From Mesorhizobium sp. CU3 (lineage in GTDB: Bacteria; Pseudomonadota; Alphaproteobacteria; Rhizobiales; Rhizobiaceae): DNA of 64,000 bases. Position numbers and translations under genes: made by a program. Positions 36,233 to 44,779 of this stretch are shown piece after piece. Positions within the stretch are counted from its first letter, which is position 1, and each line of letters begins with the position of its first letter. Location: assembly GCF_006442965.1 (NCBI RefSeq), contig NZ_VFWX01000011.1:62001-126000 (forward strand), given 5' to 3'. Under the pieces are notes generated by a model. The model had not been told where the DNA came from, did no database searches, and saw only the letters and a program-made list of their open reading frames with translations.

Positions 36233-37472
36233 GCCTGCTAAGGGTCCGCGCGCCGCCAAGCCCGCCTCGAAGTGGCTCACCATCGTCGGCATCGGCGAGG
36301 ACGGTGTAGCGAGTCTCGGCGACGAGGCCAAGCAGAGCATCGCCGAAGCGAAAATCGTCTTCGGCGGGAAGCGGCATCTCGCCCTCGTCGCAAACCTGAC
36401 CAAGGGCGAAGCCCGCCCATGGCCGACGCCCTTCGACGCCGAAATGCGCGACGTGCTCGCGCTTGCGGGCAAGAATGTCTGCGTGCTGGCTTCCGGCGAT
36501 CCGTTCTTCCACGGCGTCGGCGTCACGCTGGCGCGCAAGGTGAAGCCGGATGAGATGCTCGTCCTCCCGGCGCCCTCCTCTCTGTCGCTCGCGGCATCGC
36601 GCCTCGGCTGGGCTTTGCAGGATGTCGAAACCATCTCGCTGCATGGCCATTCGATCGACCTGATCCGGCCCCTGCTCCACCCCGGCGCGCGCATCCTGAC
36701 GCTGACCTCCGACGGCGACGCCCCGGCAGCCATCGCCGCGCTGCTCGACGAACTCGGCTTCGGCCCGTCGCGGCTAACCGTCCTGGAGTCGCTTGGTGGT
36801 ACGGATGAGGCGCGTCGCACCACCCGCGCCGACGCTTTCGATCTCAAAAACATCAACCCGCTCAACGTGCTGGCGCTCGACATTGAATCGACGCCGGATG
36901 CGCGTATCCTGCCTTTGACCGTCGGCCTCGCCGACCATCTGTTCGAGCATGACGGCCAGATCACCAAGCGGGAGATCCGCGCCATTACGCTGTCGGCGCT
37001 GGCGCCGCGGCGTCGCGAACTGCTGTGGGACATCGGCGCCGGCTCCGGCTCGATCGGTATCGAGTGGATGCTGGCACATCCGTCCATGCGCGCCATTGCC
37101 ATCGAGGCCAATGGCGAACGCGCCGCGCGCATCACCCGCAACGCCGCGCATTGCGGCGTGCCCGGCCTTGTCGTGGTCGAAGGCGCCGCGCCCAAGGCGT
37201 TCGCCAAACTCGAAACGCCCGACGCCATCTTCATCGGCGGCGGCGGCAGCGATGCCGGCGTGCTGGAGAAGGCGATCAAGGCGCTGCGCCCCGGCGGCCG
37301 GCTCGTCGCCAATGCAGTGACGCTGGAGATGGAAGCGCTGCTGCTCGCCGAGCACAACAGGCGCGGCGGCGACCTCACCCGCATCGCGCTGTCGCGCGCG
37401 GCGCCCGTCGGCTCCATGCAGGCCTGGCGTCCGGCCATGCCGGTCACGCAGTGGAGCTGGGTGAAACCATGA
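36231..37472 (+). CDS. cobL: Precorrin-6B C5,15-methyltransferase (decarboxylating) CobL
   Basis: CobL methylates C5 and C15 of precorrin-6B and decarboxylates the C12 acetate chain. The 413 residues are a fusion. The CbiE-like methylase (1-200) has LTIVGIGEDGVASLGDEA, LASGDPFFHGVGVTLAR and VLPAPSSLSLAASRLGWAL. The CbiT-like Rossmann methylase (about 225-413) has LLWDIGAGSGSIGIEWML and AIFIGGGGSDAGVLEKA. The start ATG at 36231 begins MPAKGPRAAKPASKWL. Its stop overlaps the cobE start. Because cobK interrupts the row, cobL may need transcription read through cobK's antisense strand from the riboswitch promoter. Confidence 0.95.
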   Translation: MPAKGPRAAKPASKWLTIVGIGEDGVASLGDEAKQSIAEAKIVFGGKRHLALVANLTKGEARPWPTPFDAEMRDVLALAGKNVCVLASGDPFFHGVGVTLARKVKPDEMLVLPAPSSLSLAASRLGWALQDVETISLHGHSIDLIRPLLHPGARILTLTSDGDAPAAIAALLDELGFGPSRLTVLESLGGTDEARRTTRADAFDLKNINPLNVLALDIESTPDARILPLTVGLADHLFEHDGQITKREIRAITLSALAPRRRELLWDIGAGSGSIGIEWMLAHPSMRAIAIEANGERAARITRNAAHCGVPGLVVVEGAAPKAFAKLETPDAIFIGGGGSDAGVLEKAIKALRPGGRLVANAVTLEMEALLLAEHNRRGGDLTRIALSRAAPVGSMQAWRPAMPVTQWSWVKP

Positions 37473-37978
37473 TGGTCGCGGGCATCGGCAGCCGCAAAGG
37501 CGTGAGCGTCGAAGAAGTGCTGGCGGCTATCGGGGCCGCGATTGAGGCGCATGGCCTCACAATAACGGCGCTTTCGGCGCTGGCGACGACCGAATTCAAA
37601 CACAACGAAGATGCCATTTTCGCTGCCGGCCGTGAACTCAACCTCCCTGTAATAGTGGTTGATGCTTCCAGCTCCGACGCGTCACTCCCCCTCACCCGGC
37701 CTCCGCTTCGCTCGGCCGACCTCTCCCCAAGGGGAGAGGAGATGACCGGCGCCGCTGCCATTCTCTTCTCCCCCACGGGGAGAAGGTGGCCCGAAGGGCC
37801 GGATGAGGGGGCGTCTCTGCTCAGTCATTCGGATCTGTCGCAGAGCCGCGCCGGAACGCCGTCGGTTTCGGAGGCGTCCGCCCTTGCGGTTGCCGGGGCA
37901 GGTGCGAGGCTGCTGGGGCCACGCACCGTGCTTGGCCCGGTTACCTGCGCCATCGCCATCAGCGGAGACGCGCCATGA
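37469..37978 (+). CDS. cobE: Cobalamin biosynthesis protein CobE/CbiG C-terminal-like (with palindromic insertion)
   Basis: This 169-residue protein matches the CobE family, related to the C-terminal part of CbiG. The N-terminus is MMVAGIGSRKGVSVEEVLAAI, followed by TALATTEFKHNEDAIFAA-like sequence around 38-55, and the C-terminus has SVSEASALAVAGAGARLLG. Its exact reaction is unsettled in aerobic producers. Residues about 73-114 are encoded by a palindromic repeat (37686-37810). That explains why it exceeds the usual 120-150 residues. It overlaps cobL and cobM by four bases. No other candidate gene in this gap is needed. Confidence 0.85.
   Translation: MMVAGIGSRKGVSVEEVLAAIGAAIEAHGLTITALSALATTEFKHNEDAIFAAGRELNLPVIVVDASSSDASLPLTRPPLRSADLSPRGEEMTGAAAILFSPTGRRWPEGPDEGASLLSHSDLSQSRAGTPSVSEASALAVAGAGARLLGPRTVLGPVTCAIAISGDAP
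37686..37810 (+). repeat. Palindromic element inside the cobE reading frame (family B)
   Basis: The left part (from CCCCCTCACCCGGCC, then CTCTCCCCAAGGGGAGAGG) and the right part (CTTCTCCCCCACGGGGAGAAG, then GGGCCGGATGAGGGGG) are inverted relatives. Each half also contains its own small palindrome built on CTCCCC/GGGGAG. The sequence is a different family from the cobN and cobG elements. It resembles the CTCTCCCC...GGGGAGAGG repeats common in rhizobial genomes, a link from general knowledge. The frame stays open: it encodes ADLSPRGEEM and FSPTGRRWPEGPDEGA. Confidence 0.82.
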
Positions 37979-38739
37979 CCGTACATTTCATCGGCGCCGG
38001 TCCGGGCGCGGCCGACCTCATCACGCTGCGCGGCGCGCGGCTCCTGGCCAGTTGCCCGGTGTGCCTCTATGCCGGCTCGATCGTCGCGCCGGAGCTGCTG
38101 GAACATTGCGCGCCGGGCACCAAGCTGATCGACACCGCGCCTATGTCGCTAGATGAGATCGAGGCCGAATATGTCGCCGCGCACAAGGCTGGCCACGACG
38201 TCTCCCGCCTGCATTCCGGCGACCTTTCGGTGTGGAGCGCCGTGGCCGAGCAGATCAGGCGCCTGGAAAAGCACGATATCCCCTATACGCTGACCCCTGG
38301 CGTGCCCTCTTTCGCCGCTGCCGCGGCCGCACTTCGCCGCGAGCTCACCATTCCGGAACTGGCGCAAAGCCTGGTGCTGACACGCGTCTCCGGCCGGGCC
38401 TCGAAAATGCCGCCGGGCGAGACGCTGGCCGGCTTCGGCCGCACCGGCGCCACGCTTGCCATACATCTTGCCATCCACGCCATCGACCGTGTCGTCGCCG
38501 AGCTGACGCCCTTCTATGGCGCCGAATGCCCTGTCGCGGTGGTCTTCCGCGCCTCCTGGCCCGACGAGCGGATTCTGACCGGCACGCTCGGCACCATCGA
38601 AGCGCTGCTGGCGAAAAATCCGATGGAGCGCACGGCCATCATCTTCGTCGGCAGCGCGCTCGCCGCGCAGGATTTCGGCGAAAGCTCACTCTATGACGCC
38701 CATTACCAGCGGCGTTTTCGCGGACGGGACGGACTGTGA
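37975..38739 (+). CDS. cobM: Precorrin-4 C11-methyltransferase CobM
   Basis: CobM methylates precorrin-4 at C11 to give precorrin-5. The 254 residues show FIGAGPGAADLITLRGARLL at the N-terminus, the C11-enzyme signature CPVCLYAGSIVAPELLEHC, HSGDLSVWSAVAEQI, and TPGVPSFAAAAAALRRELT. QSLVLTRVSGRASKMPPGE is typical of this group. It overlaps cobE by four bases, and the start GTG of cobA shares bases with its TGA. Confidence 0.95.
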   Translation: MTVHFIGAGPGAADLITLRGARLLASCPVCLYAGSIVAPELLEHCAPGTKLIDTAPMSLDEIEAEYVAAHKAGHDVSRLHSGDLSVWSAVAEQIRRLEKHDIPYTLTPGVPSFAAAAAALRRELTIPELAQSLVLTRVSGRASKMPPGETLAGFGRTGATLAIHLAIHAIDRVVAELTPFYGAECPVAVVFRASWPDERILTGTLGTIEALLAKNPMERTAIIFVGSALAAQDFGESSLYDAHYQRRFRGRDGL

Positions 38740-39551
38740 ACGGCAGCGCCAACATAAACGGACGGGCAAATGTCGAGCAGGCGCTGGCGCGGCTGAACTT
38801 CAAGCCGCGCGAACTGGAACCCGGCCATGTCTGGCTGGCCGGTGCCGGCCCCGGCGACCCTGGTTCGCTGACGCTGGAGGTGCTGGCCGCGCTCGGCCAA
38901 TGCGACGCGCTGGTCTACGACGCGCTGGTCTCGCCCGATGTCGTCGCGGTCGCGCAAGGGGCCGAGCTGTTCTACGCGGGCAAACGCGGCGGCAAGCCGT
39001 CGATGAAGCAGGACGACATCACCGCCCTTCTGGTGAAGCTGGCGCGCGATGGCCGCCGCGTCGTGCGGCTGAAGGGCGGCGACCCCTATATCTTCGGTCG
39101 CGGCGGCGAGGAAGCGCTCGCTTTGGCGCGCGAGGGAATCCCGTTCCGCGTGCTGTCCGGCCTCACGTCCGGTCTAAGCGCTTTGGCCGCGACCGGTATT
39201 CCCGCAACCATGCGCGGCATCAACAAGGCCGTCATCCTCGCCACCGGCCATGCCGCCGGCACCGATGACGACATCGACTGGGCGGCGCTCGCTCGCACCG
39301 GGCAGCCGATCGTCGTCTATATGGGCATGGCCAATCTGCCGCTGATCGCGGCGGCACTGCTCGAAGGCGGGCTGGCGCCGTCGACACCGGTCGCTGTGAT
39401 CGTTTCCGCGACCACGCCGCAGGAACGCATCCTCGTCGCCACGCTCACCACCATCGCCGAGGAAGCGGCTGCCGCCGGCCTCGCCTCGCCGGCACTGATC
39501 GTTGTCGGTGGCATCGTCGCCATGCGCGCGGCACTGGCGGGCGAAGCATGA
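38736..39551 (+). CDS. cobA: Uroporphyrinogen-III C-methyltransferase CobA
   Basis: CobA methylates uroporphyrinogen III at C2 and C7 to form precorrin-2, the entry point to B12 and siroheme. From the GTG at 38736 (overlapping the cobM TGA) it has 271 residues. VWLAGAGPGDPGSLTLEVL, LVYDALVSPDVV, VRLKGGDPYIFGRGGEEA and PGITS-type LSGLTSGLSALAATGIPATMRG are the family landmarks. The first 25 residues are an extra polar leader. The protein is the stand-alone methylase, without the CysG dehydrogenase domain. The stop overlaps cobB by four bases. Confidence 0.95.
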   Translation: MNGSANINGRANVEQALARLNFKPRELEPGHVWLAGAGPGDPGSLTLEVLAALGQCDALVYDALVSPDVVAVAQGAELFYAGKRGGKPSMKQDDITALLVKLARDGRRVVRLKGGDPYIFGRGGEEALALAREGIPFRVLSGLTSGLSALAATGIPATMRGINKAVILATGHAAGTDDDIDWAALARTGQPIVVYMGMANLPLIAAALLEGGLAPSTPVAVIVSATTPQERILVATLTTIAEEAAAAGLASPALIVVGGIVAMRAALAGEA

Positions 39552-40864
39552 CGGCGCGCGCGATCATCATCGGCGCGCCGCGCTCCGGCTCTGGCAAGAC
39601 CAGCGTCACCATCGGCCTGTTGCGCGCGCTGGCGCGGCGCGGCCTGAAGGTACGTGGCGCGAAATCCGGACCTGACTATATCGACCCCGGCTTCCACACC
39701 GCCGCGACCGGACTCTCCGGCGTCAATCTCGACAGCTGGGCGATGTCGCCTGCCCTGCTCAACGCGCTGGCCGCGCAGGCGGCCGACGACGCCGACTACA
39801 TCATCCTTGAAAGCGCCATGGGCCTCTTCGACGGCATTCCGGCGCTCGAGGGCCGCACGGGTTCGGCCGCCGACCTCGCCCGGCTCTACGGCCTGCCGGT
39901 GCTTCTCGTCCTCGACGTTTCCGGGCAGTCGACCACGGCGGCCGCCGTCGCCAAGGGCTTTGCGACCTACGATCTCGATGTGCGCATGGCCGGCGTCGTG
40001 CTCAACCGCCTCGGCAGCGAGCGCCATCGCCGCCTCTCCGGCGACGCCATCGAGGCGATCGGCCTTCCGGTGGTCGGCGCCATCCTGCGCGATCCGACGC
40101 TCAATCTGCCGGAGCGGCATCTGGGACTTGTGCAGGCCGGCGAATACGAGAACCTGATGGCGCATCTCGACCGGCTCGCCGACATGGTCGAAAAATCGCT
40201 CGACATCGACGCCATCCTCAAGCTGGCGACACCTTTGCAGCCCACGCCCGGCAACTTCGCCGACGCCCTGCAGCCACCGGCGCAACGCATCGCGCTGGCG
40301 GAAGACGCGGCCTTCACCTTCCTCTATCCGCATGTCGCCAACCATTGGCGCAAGGCCGGCGCCGAGATCGTGCCGTTCTCGCCGCTGGCCGACGAAGCGC
40401 CGGCCGAAGACTGCGAGGTCTGCTGGCTGCCGGGCGGCTATCCCGAACTGCATGCCGGCAAGCTGGCCGCCGCGACGAACTTCCAGGCGGGAATGGCGCG
40501 CTTTGCGGCGACGAAACCGGTTCACGGCGAGTGCGGCGGCTTCATGGTGCTAGGCGAAGCACTGGAGGACGCCGACGGTCAAAGCCACAAGATGCTCGGC
40601 CTGCTCGGACATTCGACCAGCTTCGCCAAACGCAAGATGAACCTCGGCTATCGCGAGGCACGGCTGCGCGCCGCCTGCCCGCTGGGCCCTGAAGGCACGC
40701 TGATCCGGGGTCACGAATTCCACTATGCGCAGATGACCGCGACCGGCAATGACGAGCCGCTGGCCGATCTCGCCGACGGCCAGGGCAATCCGCTCGGCGC
40801 CTCCGGCTACCGGCGCGGCCATGTCAGCGGCACCTTCTTCCATGCCATTGCGAGGGGCGCATGA
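39548..40864 (+). CDS. cobB: Hydrogenobyrinic/cobyrinic acid a,c-diamide synthase CobB
   Basis: CobB amidates the a and c acetate chains of hydrogenobyrinate using glutamine and ATP. The 438 residues comprise an N-terminal P-loop ATPase-like domain (GAPRSGSGKTSVTIGLLRAL, then KSGPDYIDPGFHTAATG) and a C-terminal class I glutamine amidotransferase domain. The nucleophile is the Cys in VHGECGGFMVLGEAL. The C-terminus has GHEFHYAQMT, with the catalytic histidine. Its product is the substrate for CobN chelatase. It overlaps cobA and the next gene by four bases. Confidence 0.95.
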   Translation: MTARAIIIGAPRSGSGKTSVTIGLLRALARRGLKVRGAKSGPDYIDPGFHTAATGLSGVNLDSWAMSPALLNALAAQAADDADYIILESAMGLFDGIPALEGRTGSAADLARLYGLPVLLVLDVSGQSTTAAAVAKGFATYDLDVRMAGVVLNRLGSERHRRLSGDAIEAIGLPVVGAILRDPTLNLPERHLGLVQAGEYENLMAHLDRLADMVEKSLDIDAILKLATPLQPTPGNFADALQPPAQRIALAEDAAFTFLYPHVANHWRKAGAEIVPFSPLADEAPAEDCEVCWLPGGYPELHAGKLAAATNFQAGMARFAATKPVHGECGGFMVLGEALEDADGQSHKMLGLLGHSTSFAKRKMNLGYREARLRAACPLGPEGTLIRGHEFHYAQMTATGNDEPLADLADGQGNPLGASGYRRGHVSGTFFHAIARGA

Positions 40865-41628
40865 GCGGCCTGTCCGAACCGCGCCAGTTCCTCGACGATA
40901 TTGGCCTCAGCCTCGTCTTCTTCACGCGGCTGAGACTGCCCTCGAGCGATTTCGGCGGCCGCAGCCTTGCCGATGCGATCTGGGCCGCGCCCTTCGCCGG
41001 TCTTGCCGTGGCGGTCATCGGCGCGCTGGTCTACGCGATCACCTCCAGACTTGGTCTCGCCAGCGGCCCGGCTTCGGCGCTGACGCTTGCCGCGACCATG
41101 CTCGCCACCGGCTGCCTGCATGAGGACGGGCTTTCCGACATCGCCGACGGTTTCTGGGGCGGGCGCACGCGCGATCGGAAGCTGGAGATCATGCGCGACA
41201 GCCGCATTGGCGCCTATGGCGCGGCGGCGCTGGGCGCCTCGCTGCTGATCCGCTGGAGCGCGTTGTCGGAACTGGCCGGCCCCGGCCACGTCTTCCTGGC
41301 GCTGCTCGCCGCCCATGCCGCCTCTCGCGGACTGTTCGGCGCCTTCATGCATCTGCTGCCGCCGGCTCGCGCCGACGGACTGTCGGCTGGTGCCGGCTCG
41401 GTCACCGCCGAAACCGCCATCATCGGCGCCGCGCTCGGCGCCGTGGCGCTGCTGGCGCTCGGCCTCGGCGGCGCCATCGTCGCGCTTATCCTGCTTGCCT
41501 TGCTCTTTGCCGCCTTTCGCGCGCTCTGCCTCAGCCAGATCGGCGGCCAGACCGGCGACACGATCGGCGCGCTGCAGCAGCTGGGCGAGATCGCGGTGCT
41601 GCTCGTCGCTTCCGTTTGCCTTTCCTGA
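40861..41628 (+). CDS. cobS: Cobalamin synthase (adenosylcobinamide-GDP ribazoletransferase), CobS/CobV
   Basis: The 255-residue integral membrane enzyme joins adenosylcobinamide-GDP to alpha-ribazole. It is called CobS in enterobacteria and CobV in P. denitrificans. The active-site sequences are GCLHEDGLSDIADGFWGG and KLEIMRDSRIGAYGAAAL. FFTRLRLPSSDF at the N-terminus is typical. About six hydrophobic segments follow. It overlaps cobB by four bases and is followed after 24 bases by its partner cobT, which makes the alpha-ribazole phosphate. Confidence 0.94.
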   Translation: MSGLSEPRQFLDDIGLSLVFFTRLRLPSSDFGGRSLADAIWAAPFAGLAVAVIGALVYAITSRLGLASGPASALTLAATMLATGCLHEDGLSDIADGFWGGRTRDRKLEIMRDSRIGAYGAAALGASLLIRWSALSELAGPGHVFLALLAAHAASRGLFGAFMHLLPPARADGLSAGAGSVTAETAIIGAALGAVALLALGLGGAIVALILLALLFAAFRALCLSQIGGQTGDTIGALQQLGEIAVLLVASVCLS

Positions 41629-41652
41629 TTCTGTTTCGGAGACTTCTTCCCC

Positions 41653-42663
41653 ATGCCCTTCAAATCGCTCGAAGACCTTCGCGCCGCCTGCCTCGACCTG
41701 TCCGCCGGCAGCGATAGCGCCGCCGCTGCCGTCGCCAAGCGCCAGGACACGCTGACCAAGCCGCCGGGCAGCCTCGGCCGTCTGGAGACGGTCGCCGCCT
41801 GGCTGGGCCGCTGGCAGGGCCGCGACATGCCGAAGCTCGACGATGTGAAAGTGTTCGTCTTCGCCGGCAATCACGGCGTCACCGCCCAGGGCGTCTCAGC
41901 CTATCCGTCCGAGGTCACCGTACAGATGGTGGCGAACTTCGCCGGCGGCGGCGCTGCCATCAACCAGTTGGCCCGCATCGCCGGCGCCAAGCTCGACGTC
42001 ATCCCGCTCGATCTGGAGCACCCGACCGGCGATTTCACGCAAGTCCCGGCGATGGACGAACAGGCTTTCCTCGCCGCCGTCTCGGCCGGCTACGATGCGG
42101 TGAGCAAGGATCTCGACCTCGTCTGCTTCGGCGAGATGGGCATCGGCAACACCACGCCGGCCGCGGCGATCTCGACCGCGCTGTTCGGCGGCGGCGCGGA
42201 AAAATGGACCGGACGTGGCACCGGCGTCGACGATGCCGGCCTGCAGCGCAAGGTGGTGGCGATCGAGGCTGGCCTGAAGCGCCATGCCGACGCGCTGTCC
42301 GACCCGCTCAAGATCGCGGCTGCCTTGGGCGGGCGCGAGCTCGCCGCCATCTTCGGCGCCACGCTCGCCGCGCGCAAGAACAACGTGCCGGTGCTGCTCG
42401 ACGGCTTCGTCTGCACCGCCGCCGCGGCACCCTTGGCCAGGCTGCATCCGACCGGCCTCGCCCACACCGTTGCCGCGCACGTCTCGGCCGAAGCCGGCCA
42501 CCGGCGTCTGCTCGAAGCGCTCGGCCTGCCGCCGCTGCTCGACCTCGGTATGCGTCTCGGCGAAGGCTCCGGCGCTTGTCTCGCCGTCAACATCGTGCGC
42601 TCGGCGCTGGAGTGCCATACGAGAATGGCGAGCTTTGCCGAGGCAGGCGTATCGGAGAAGTAA
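41653..42663 (+). CDS. cobT: Nicotinate-nucleotide--dimethylbenzimidazole phosphoribosyltransferase, CobT/CobU
   Basis: The 336-residue enzyme makes alpha-ribazole 5'-phosphate from dimethylbenzimidazole and nicotinate mononucleotide for the lower ligand of B12. It is CobT in enterobacteria and CobU in P. denitrificans. Conserved are RQDTLTKPPGSLGRLE, FAGNHGVTAQGVSAYP, CFGEMGIGNTTPAAA and TGRGTGVDDAGLQRK, with LLDLGMRLGEGSGACLA near the C-terminus around the catalytic glutamate region. GGAG lies about ten bases before the ATG. It is the last gene of the riboswitch-led operon. Confidence 0.95.
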   Translation: MPFKSLEDLRAACLDLSAGSDSAAAAVAKRQDTLTKPPGSLGRLETVAAWLGRWQGRDMPKLDDVKVFVFAGNHGVTAQGVSAYPSEVTVQMVANFAGGGAAINQLARIAGAKLDVIPLDLEHPTGDFTQVPAMDEQAFLAAVSAGYDAVSKDLDLVCFGEMGIGNTTPAAAISTALFGGGAEKWTGRGTGVDDAGLQRKVVAIEAGLKRHADALSDPLKIAAALGGRELAAIFGATLAARKNNVPVLLDGFVCTAAAAPLARLHPTGLAHTVAAHVSAEAGHRRLLEALGLPPLLDLGMRLGEGSGACLAVNIVRSALECHTRMASFAEAGVSEK

Positions 42664-42675
42664 ACTCCGTCGAAA

Positions 42676-42692
42676 TTTCAACACTGTTGAAA
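42676..42692 (+). terminator. Stem-loop after the cob operon
   Basis: TTTCAAC (42676-42682) pairs with GTTGAAA (42686-42692) over an ACT loop, 12 bases beyond the cobT stop. There is no T-run, and the three-base loop is tight. It may be the operon end or an operator for the next gene. Evidence is weak. Confidence 0.3.
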
Positions 42693-42755
42693 CATCGAAA
42701 TAACGTCATCTTGATCATTCCATGAGACGTAGATGTCTCATTGGGAGATCAAGCG

Positions 42756-43148
42756 ATGTATTTGAAATGTCTAATATCCATTGCATTTCTTGCTGGGGCG
42801 GCTTTGCCCGCCCTTGCTCAGGAGCAGTATGTCCGGCCGCTTCGCCCCGGCGAGGATGGATCGTCCAGGATCCAGTCGTCGATCTCGATGACGCTTCCAG
42901 TCAAGGATGACGAGGATGCTACTGCACAGCAGCAGGTCGCGCTCCGCGCCTTCTACAAAACCGCTGCCGGCAGCTGCGCTATGGTGCTCGAGACCGTCGC
43001 CGACACCTGCGAGATCGTCGGCATGACAACCAACGTCAACGCCCGCGACCGCAGTGCCGGCGGCTATGGCGGCGCGCAGGTCACGGTGACCGGCCAGATC
43101 ACGATGAAGGTCAAATTCAAGGCCAGCCTCAGCAAGACGGCGCAGTAG
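42756..43148 (+). CDS. Secreted hypothetical protein
   Basis: The 130-residue protein starts at 42756, with GGGAG about ten bases upstream; an in-frame ATG at 42741 adds five residues and breaks the signal peptide pattern. MYLKCLISIAFLAGAALPALA is a typical signal peptide with a probable cut after ALA. The mature part has two cysteines about ten residues apart (SCAMVLETVADTC), possibly a disulfide. GGAQVTVTGQITMKVKFK suggests beta structure. No family is recognised. It lies alone between the cob operon and an MFS gene and is probably periplasmic. Confidence 0.7.
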   Translation: MYLKCLISIAFLAGAALPALAQEQYVRPLRPGEDGSSRIQSSISMTLPVKDDEDATAQQQVALRAFYKTAAGSCAMVLETVADTCEIVGMTTNVNARDRSAGGYGGAQVTVTGQITMKVKFKASLSKTAQ

Positions 43149-43160
43149 CCGGGCTCCATT

Positions 43161-43200
43161 GCCAGCGGAACCAGTTCCAGGCCGCCACGTTTCCGCTGGC
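43161..43200. other. Perfect 10-base inverted repeat
   Basis: GCCAGCGGAA (43161-43170) and TTCCGCTGGC (43191-43200) are exact inverted copies separated by 20 bases. They lie 12 bases after the secreted-protein stop and 20 bases before the MFS gene. No T-run follows. It could be a transcript-end hairpin or an operator for the transporter. Confidence 0.5.
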
Positions 43201-43219
43201 GGCTCGGAGGATCACTGGA

Positions 43220-44491
43220 ATGGGCAGCATTGCAGCCAAACCGCCGACACGCGGGATCTGGCCCTTGCAATTGTTGAATTTTTTCATGGCCGATGCCCAG
43301 GCAGGCATCGGCCCTTTCCTTGGCGTGTTCCTTCTGGCGCATGGCTGGGAAAGCGGCGCCATCGGCACCGTCATGACGATCGGCGGCGTGGCAGGTATGG
43401 TCATGACGACGCCCGCCGGCGCGCTGGTCGATGCGACCATGCGCAAGCGCCTCTATGTCGTCGTCCCCGGAGTTTGCGTGATCCTGGCCTCCGCGATCAT
43501 CCTTCTGTCGCAGGAGTTCTGGCTGGTCGCCGCCTCGCAGATCGCGACCGCAATTGCCGGAGCCGCGATCGGCCCGGCGATCACCGGCATCACGCTCGGC
43601 ATGGTCAACCAGCGCGGCTTCAACCGGCAGAATGGCCGTAACCAGGCCTTCAACCATGCCGGCAATGTGGTGGGGGCAGCGCTTTCAGGCTATCTCGGCT
43701 GGAAGTTCGGCTTCACCGCCGTGTTCTGGTTGGCCGCCGCCTTTGGCCTGCTTTCGATTGTCTCGGTTCTCGCCATTCCAAGCGATGCCATCGATCACCG
43801 TGTTGCACGCGGCCTGAGGGAAGATGGACCTGCGCAAGGTCATGTTAGCGGGCTTCAAGTTCTCGTCGAGTGCCGCCCGCTGCTGATTCTCGCGGCCGCA
43901 CTGGCGCTTTTCCATCTCGGAAATGGTGCCATGCTGCCGCTTTACGGGCTGGCAGTCGTCGACAAGGCGGGAGCCGATCCGGCCGGCTTCGTCGCCATCA
44001 CCATCGTTGTCGCGCAGGCGGTGATGATCGTCGTCTCGCTCCTCGCCATTCGTCTGGCCGAGAAGCGCGGCTACTGGCTTGTCCTGCTGATCTCGTTTCT
44101 GGCGCTGCCCATTCGGGGTCTGATAGCCGCCCATTCGATGTCGGTCTGGGGCGTGTATCCTGTCCAGGCGCTGGACGGCATAGGCGCCGGCCTGCAGGGC
44201 GTGGCGGTGCCGGGCCTTGTCGCCAGGATCCTCAACGGCACCGGCCGCATCAATGTCGGCCAGGGCGCGGTGATGACCGTGCAAGGGCTTGGCGCCTCGC
44301 TCAGCCCAGCGCTTGGCGGCTGGATTGCGCAGGAGATGGGCTATGGCGCGGCGTTCCTCATTCTCGGCGGCTTCGCGCTGGGATCGATTGCGTTGTGGCT
44401 CGGATTCGCCAAACTCCTCGGCCCAGCCTGCGCCTCGCAACCAGAGGAGAGCGCTGGCGCGCCTATGGCTCAGGCCAGTCCACCGGCGTAA
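43220..44491 (+). CDS. Major facilitator superfamily transporter
   Basis: The 423-residue inner-membrane protein has 12 hydrophobic segments in two groups of six, separated by a polar loop (SDAIDHRVARGLREDGPAQGHV). The loop between helices 2 and 3 has GALVDATMRKRLYV, a degenerate form of the MFS GxxxDRxGRR motif. The loop between helices 4 and 5 is unusually polar (NQRGFNRQNGRNQAFNHAGN). Substrate cannot be read; drug or small-metabolite efflux is possible. It sits next to a tRNA gene on the opposite strand. Confidence 0.85.
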   Translation: MGSIAAKPPTRGIWPLQLLNFFMADAQAGIGPFLGVFLLAHGWESGAIGTVMTIGGVAGMVMTTPAGALVDATMRKRLYVVVPGVCVILASAIILLSQEFWLVAASQIATAIAGAAIGPAITGITLGMVNQRGFNRQNGRNQAFNHAGNVVGAALSGYLGWKFGFTAVFWLAAAFGLLSIVSVLAIPSDAIDHRVARGLREDGPAQGHVSGLQVLVECRPLLILAAALALFHLGNGAMLPLYGLAVVDKAGADPAGFVAITIVVAQAVMIVVSLLAIRLAEKRGYWLVLLISFLALPIRGLIAAHSMSVWGVYPVQALDGIGAGLQGVAVPGLVARILNGTGRINVGQGAVMTVQGLGASLSPALGGWIAQEMGYGAAFLILGGFALGSIALWLGFAKLLGPACASQPEESAGAPMAQASPPA

Positions 44492-44544
44492 GCGGCAAAG
44501 CCCGCCACCTGATCAGCGAAAATCTACTAAGTCTTTGAAAGATT

Positions 44545-44620
<76 letters not shown>

Positions 44621-44711
44621 ACGCCGCCGGAAACTCAGCGTCGGCGGGCATATAGCCGCCGATGTCCGTCCTGTCCAGCCCTGCCTGAATCATTTCCCGA
44701 CAAATCGCTAA

Positions 44712-44758
44712 CGCATGATCCCGAAAAGTGGATTCCGGTTTTTGGAAGAGATCATGCG
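44712..44758. repeat. Short interspersed palindrome of the GCATGATC...GATCATGC type
   Basis: CGCATGATC (44712-44720) and GATCATGCG (44750-44758) are inverted copies around CCGAAAAGTGGATTCCGG and TTTTTGGAAGA. This GCATGATCCCGAAAAGTGG unit is common in rhizobial chromosomes (general knowledge). It lies between the tRNA and the PhzF gene, close to the stop codon of the latter. Confidence 0.7.
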
Positions 44759-44779
44759 CGCAGTGAAACGGCGCAGGTG

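Noticed and set aside
35462..37603. 713-codon minus-strand frame covering cobK and the antisense of cobL
   Set aside because: Only the last 256 codons match CobK; the upstream part is antisense to cobL and reads as low-complexity Ser/Arg sequence.
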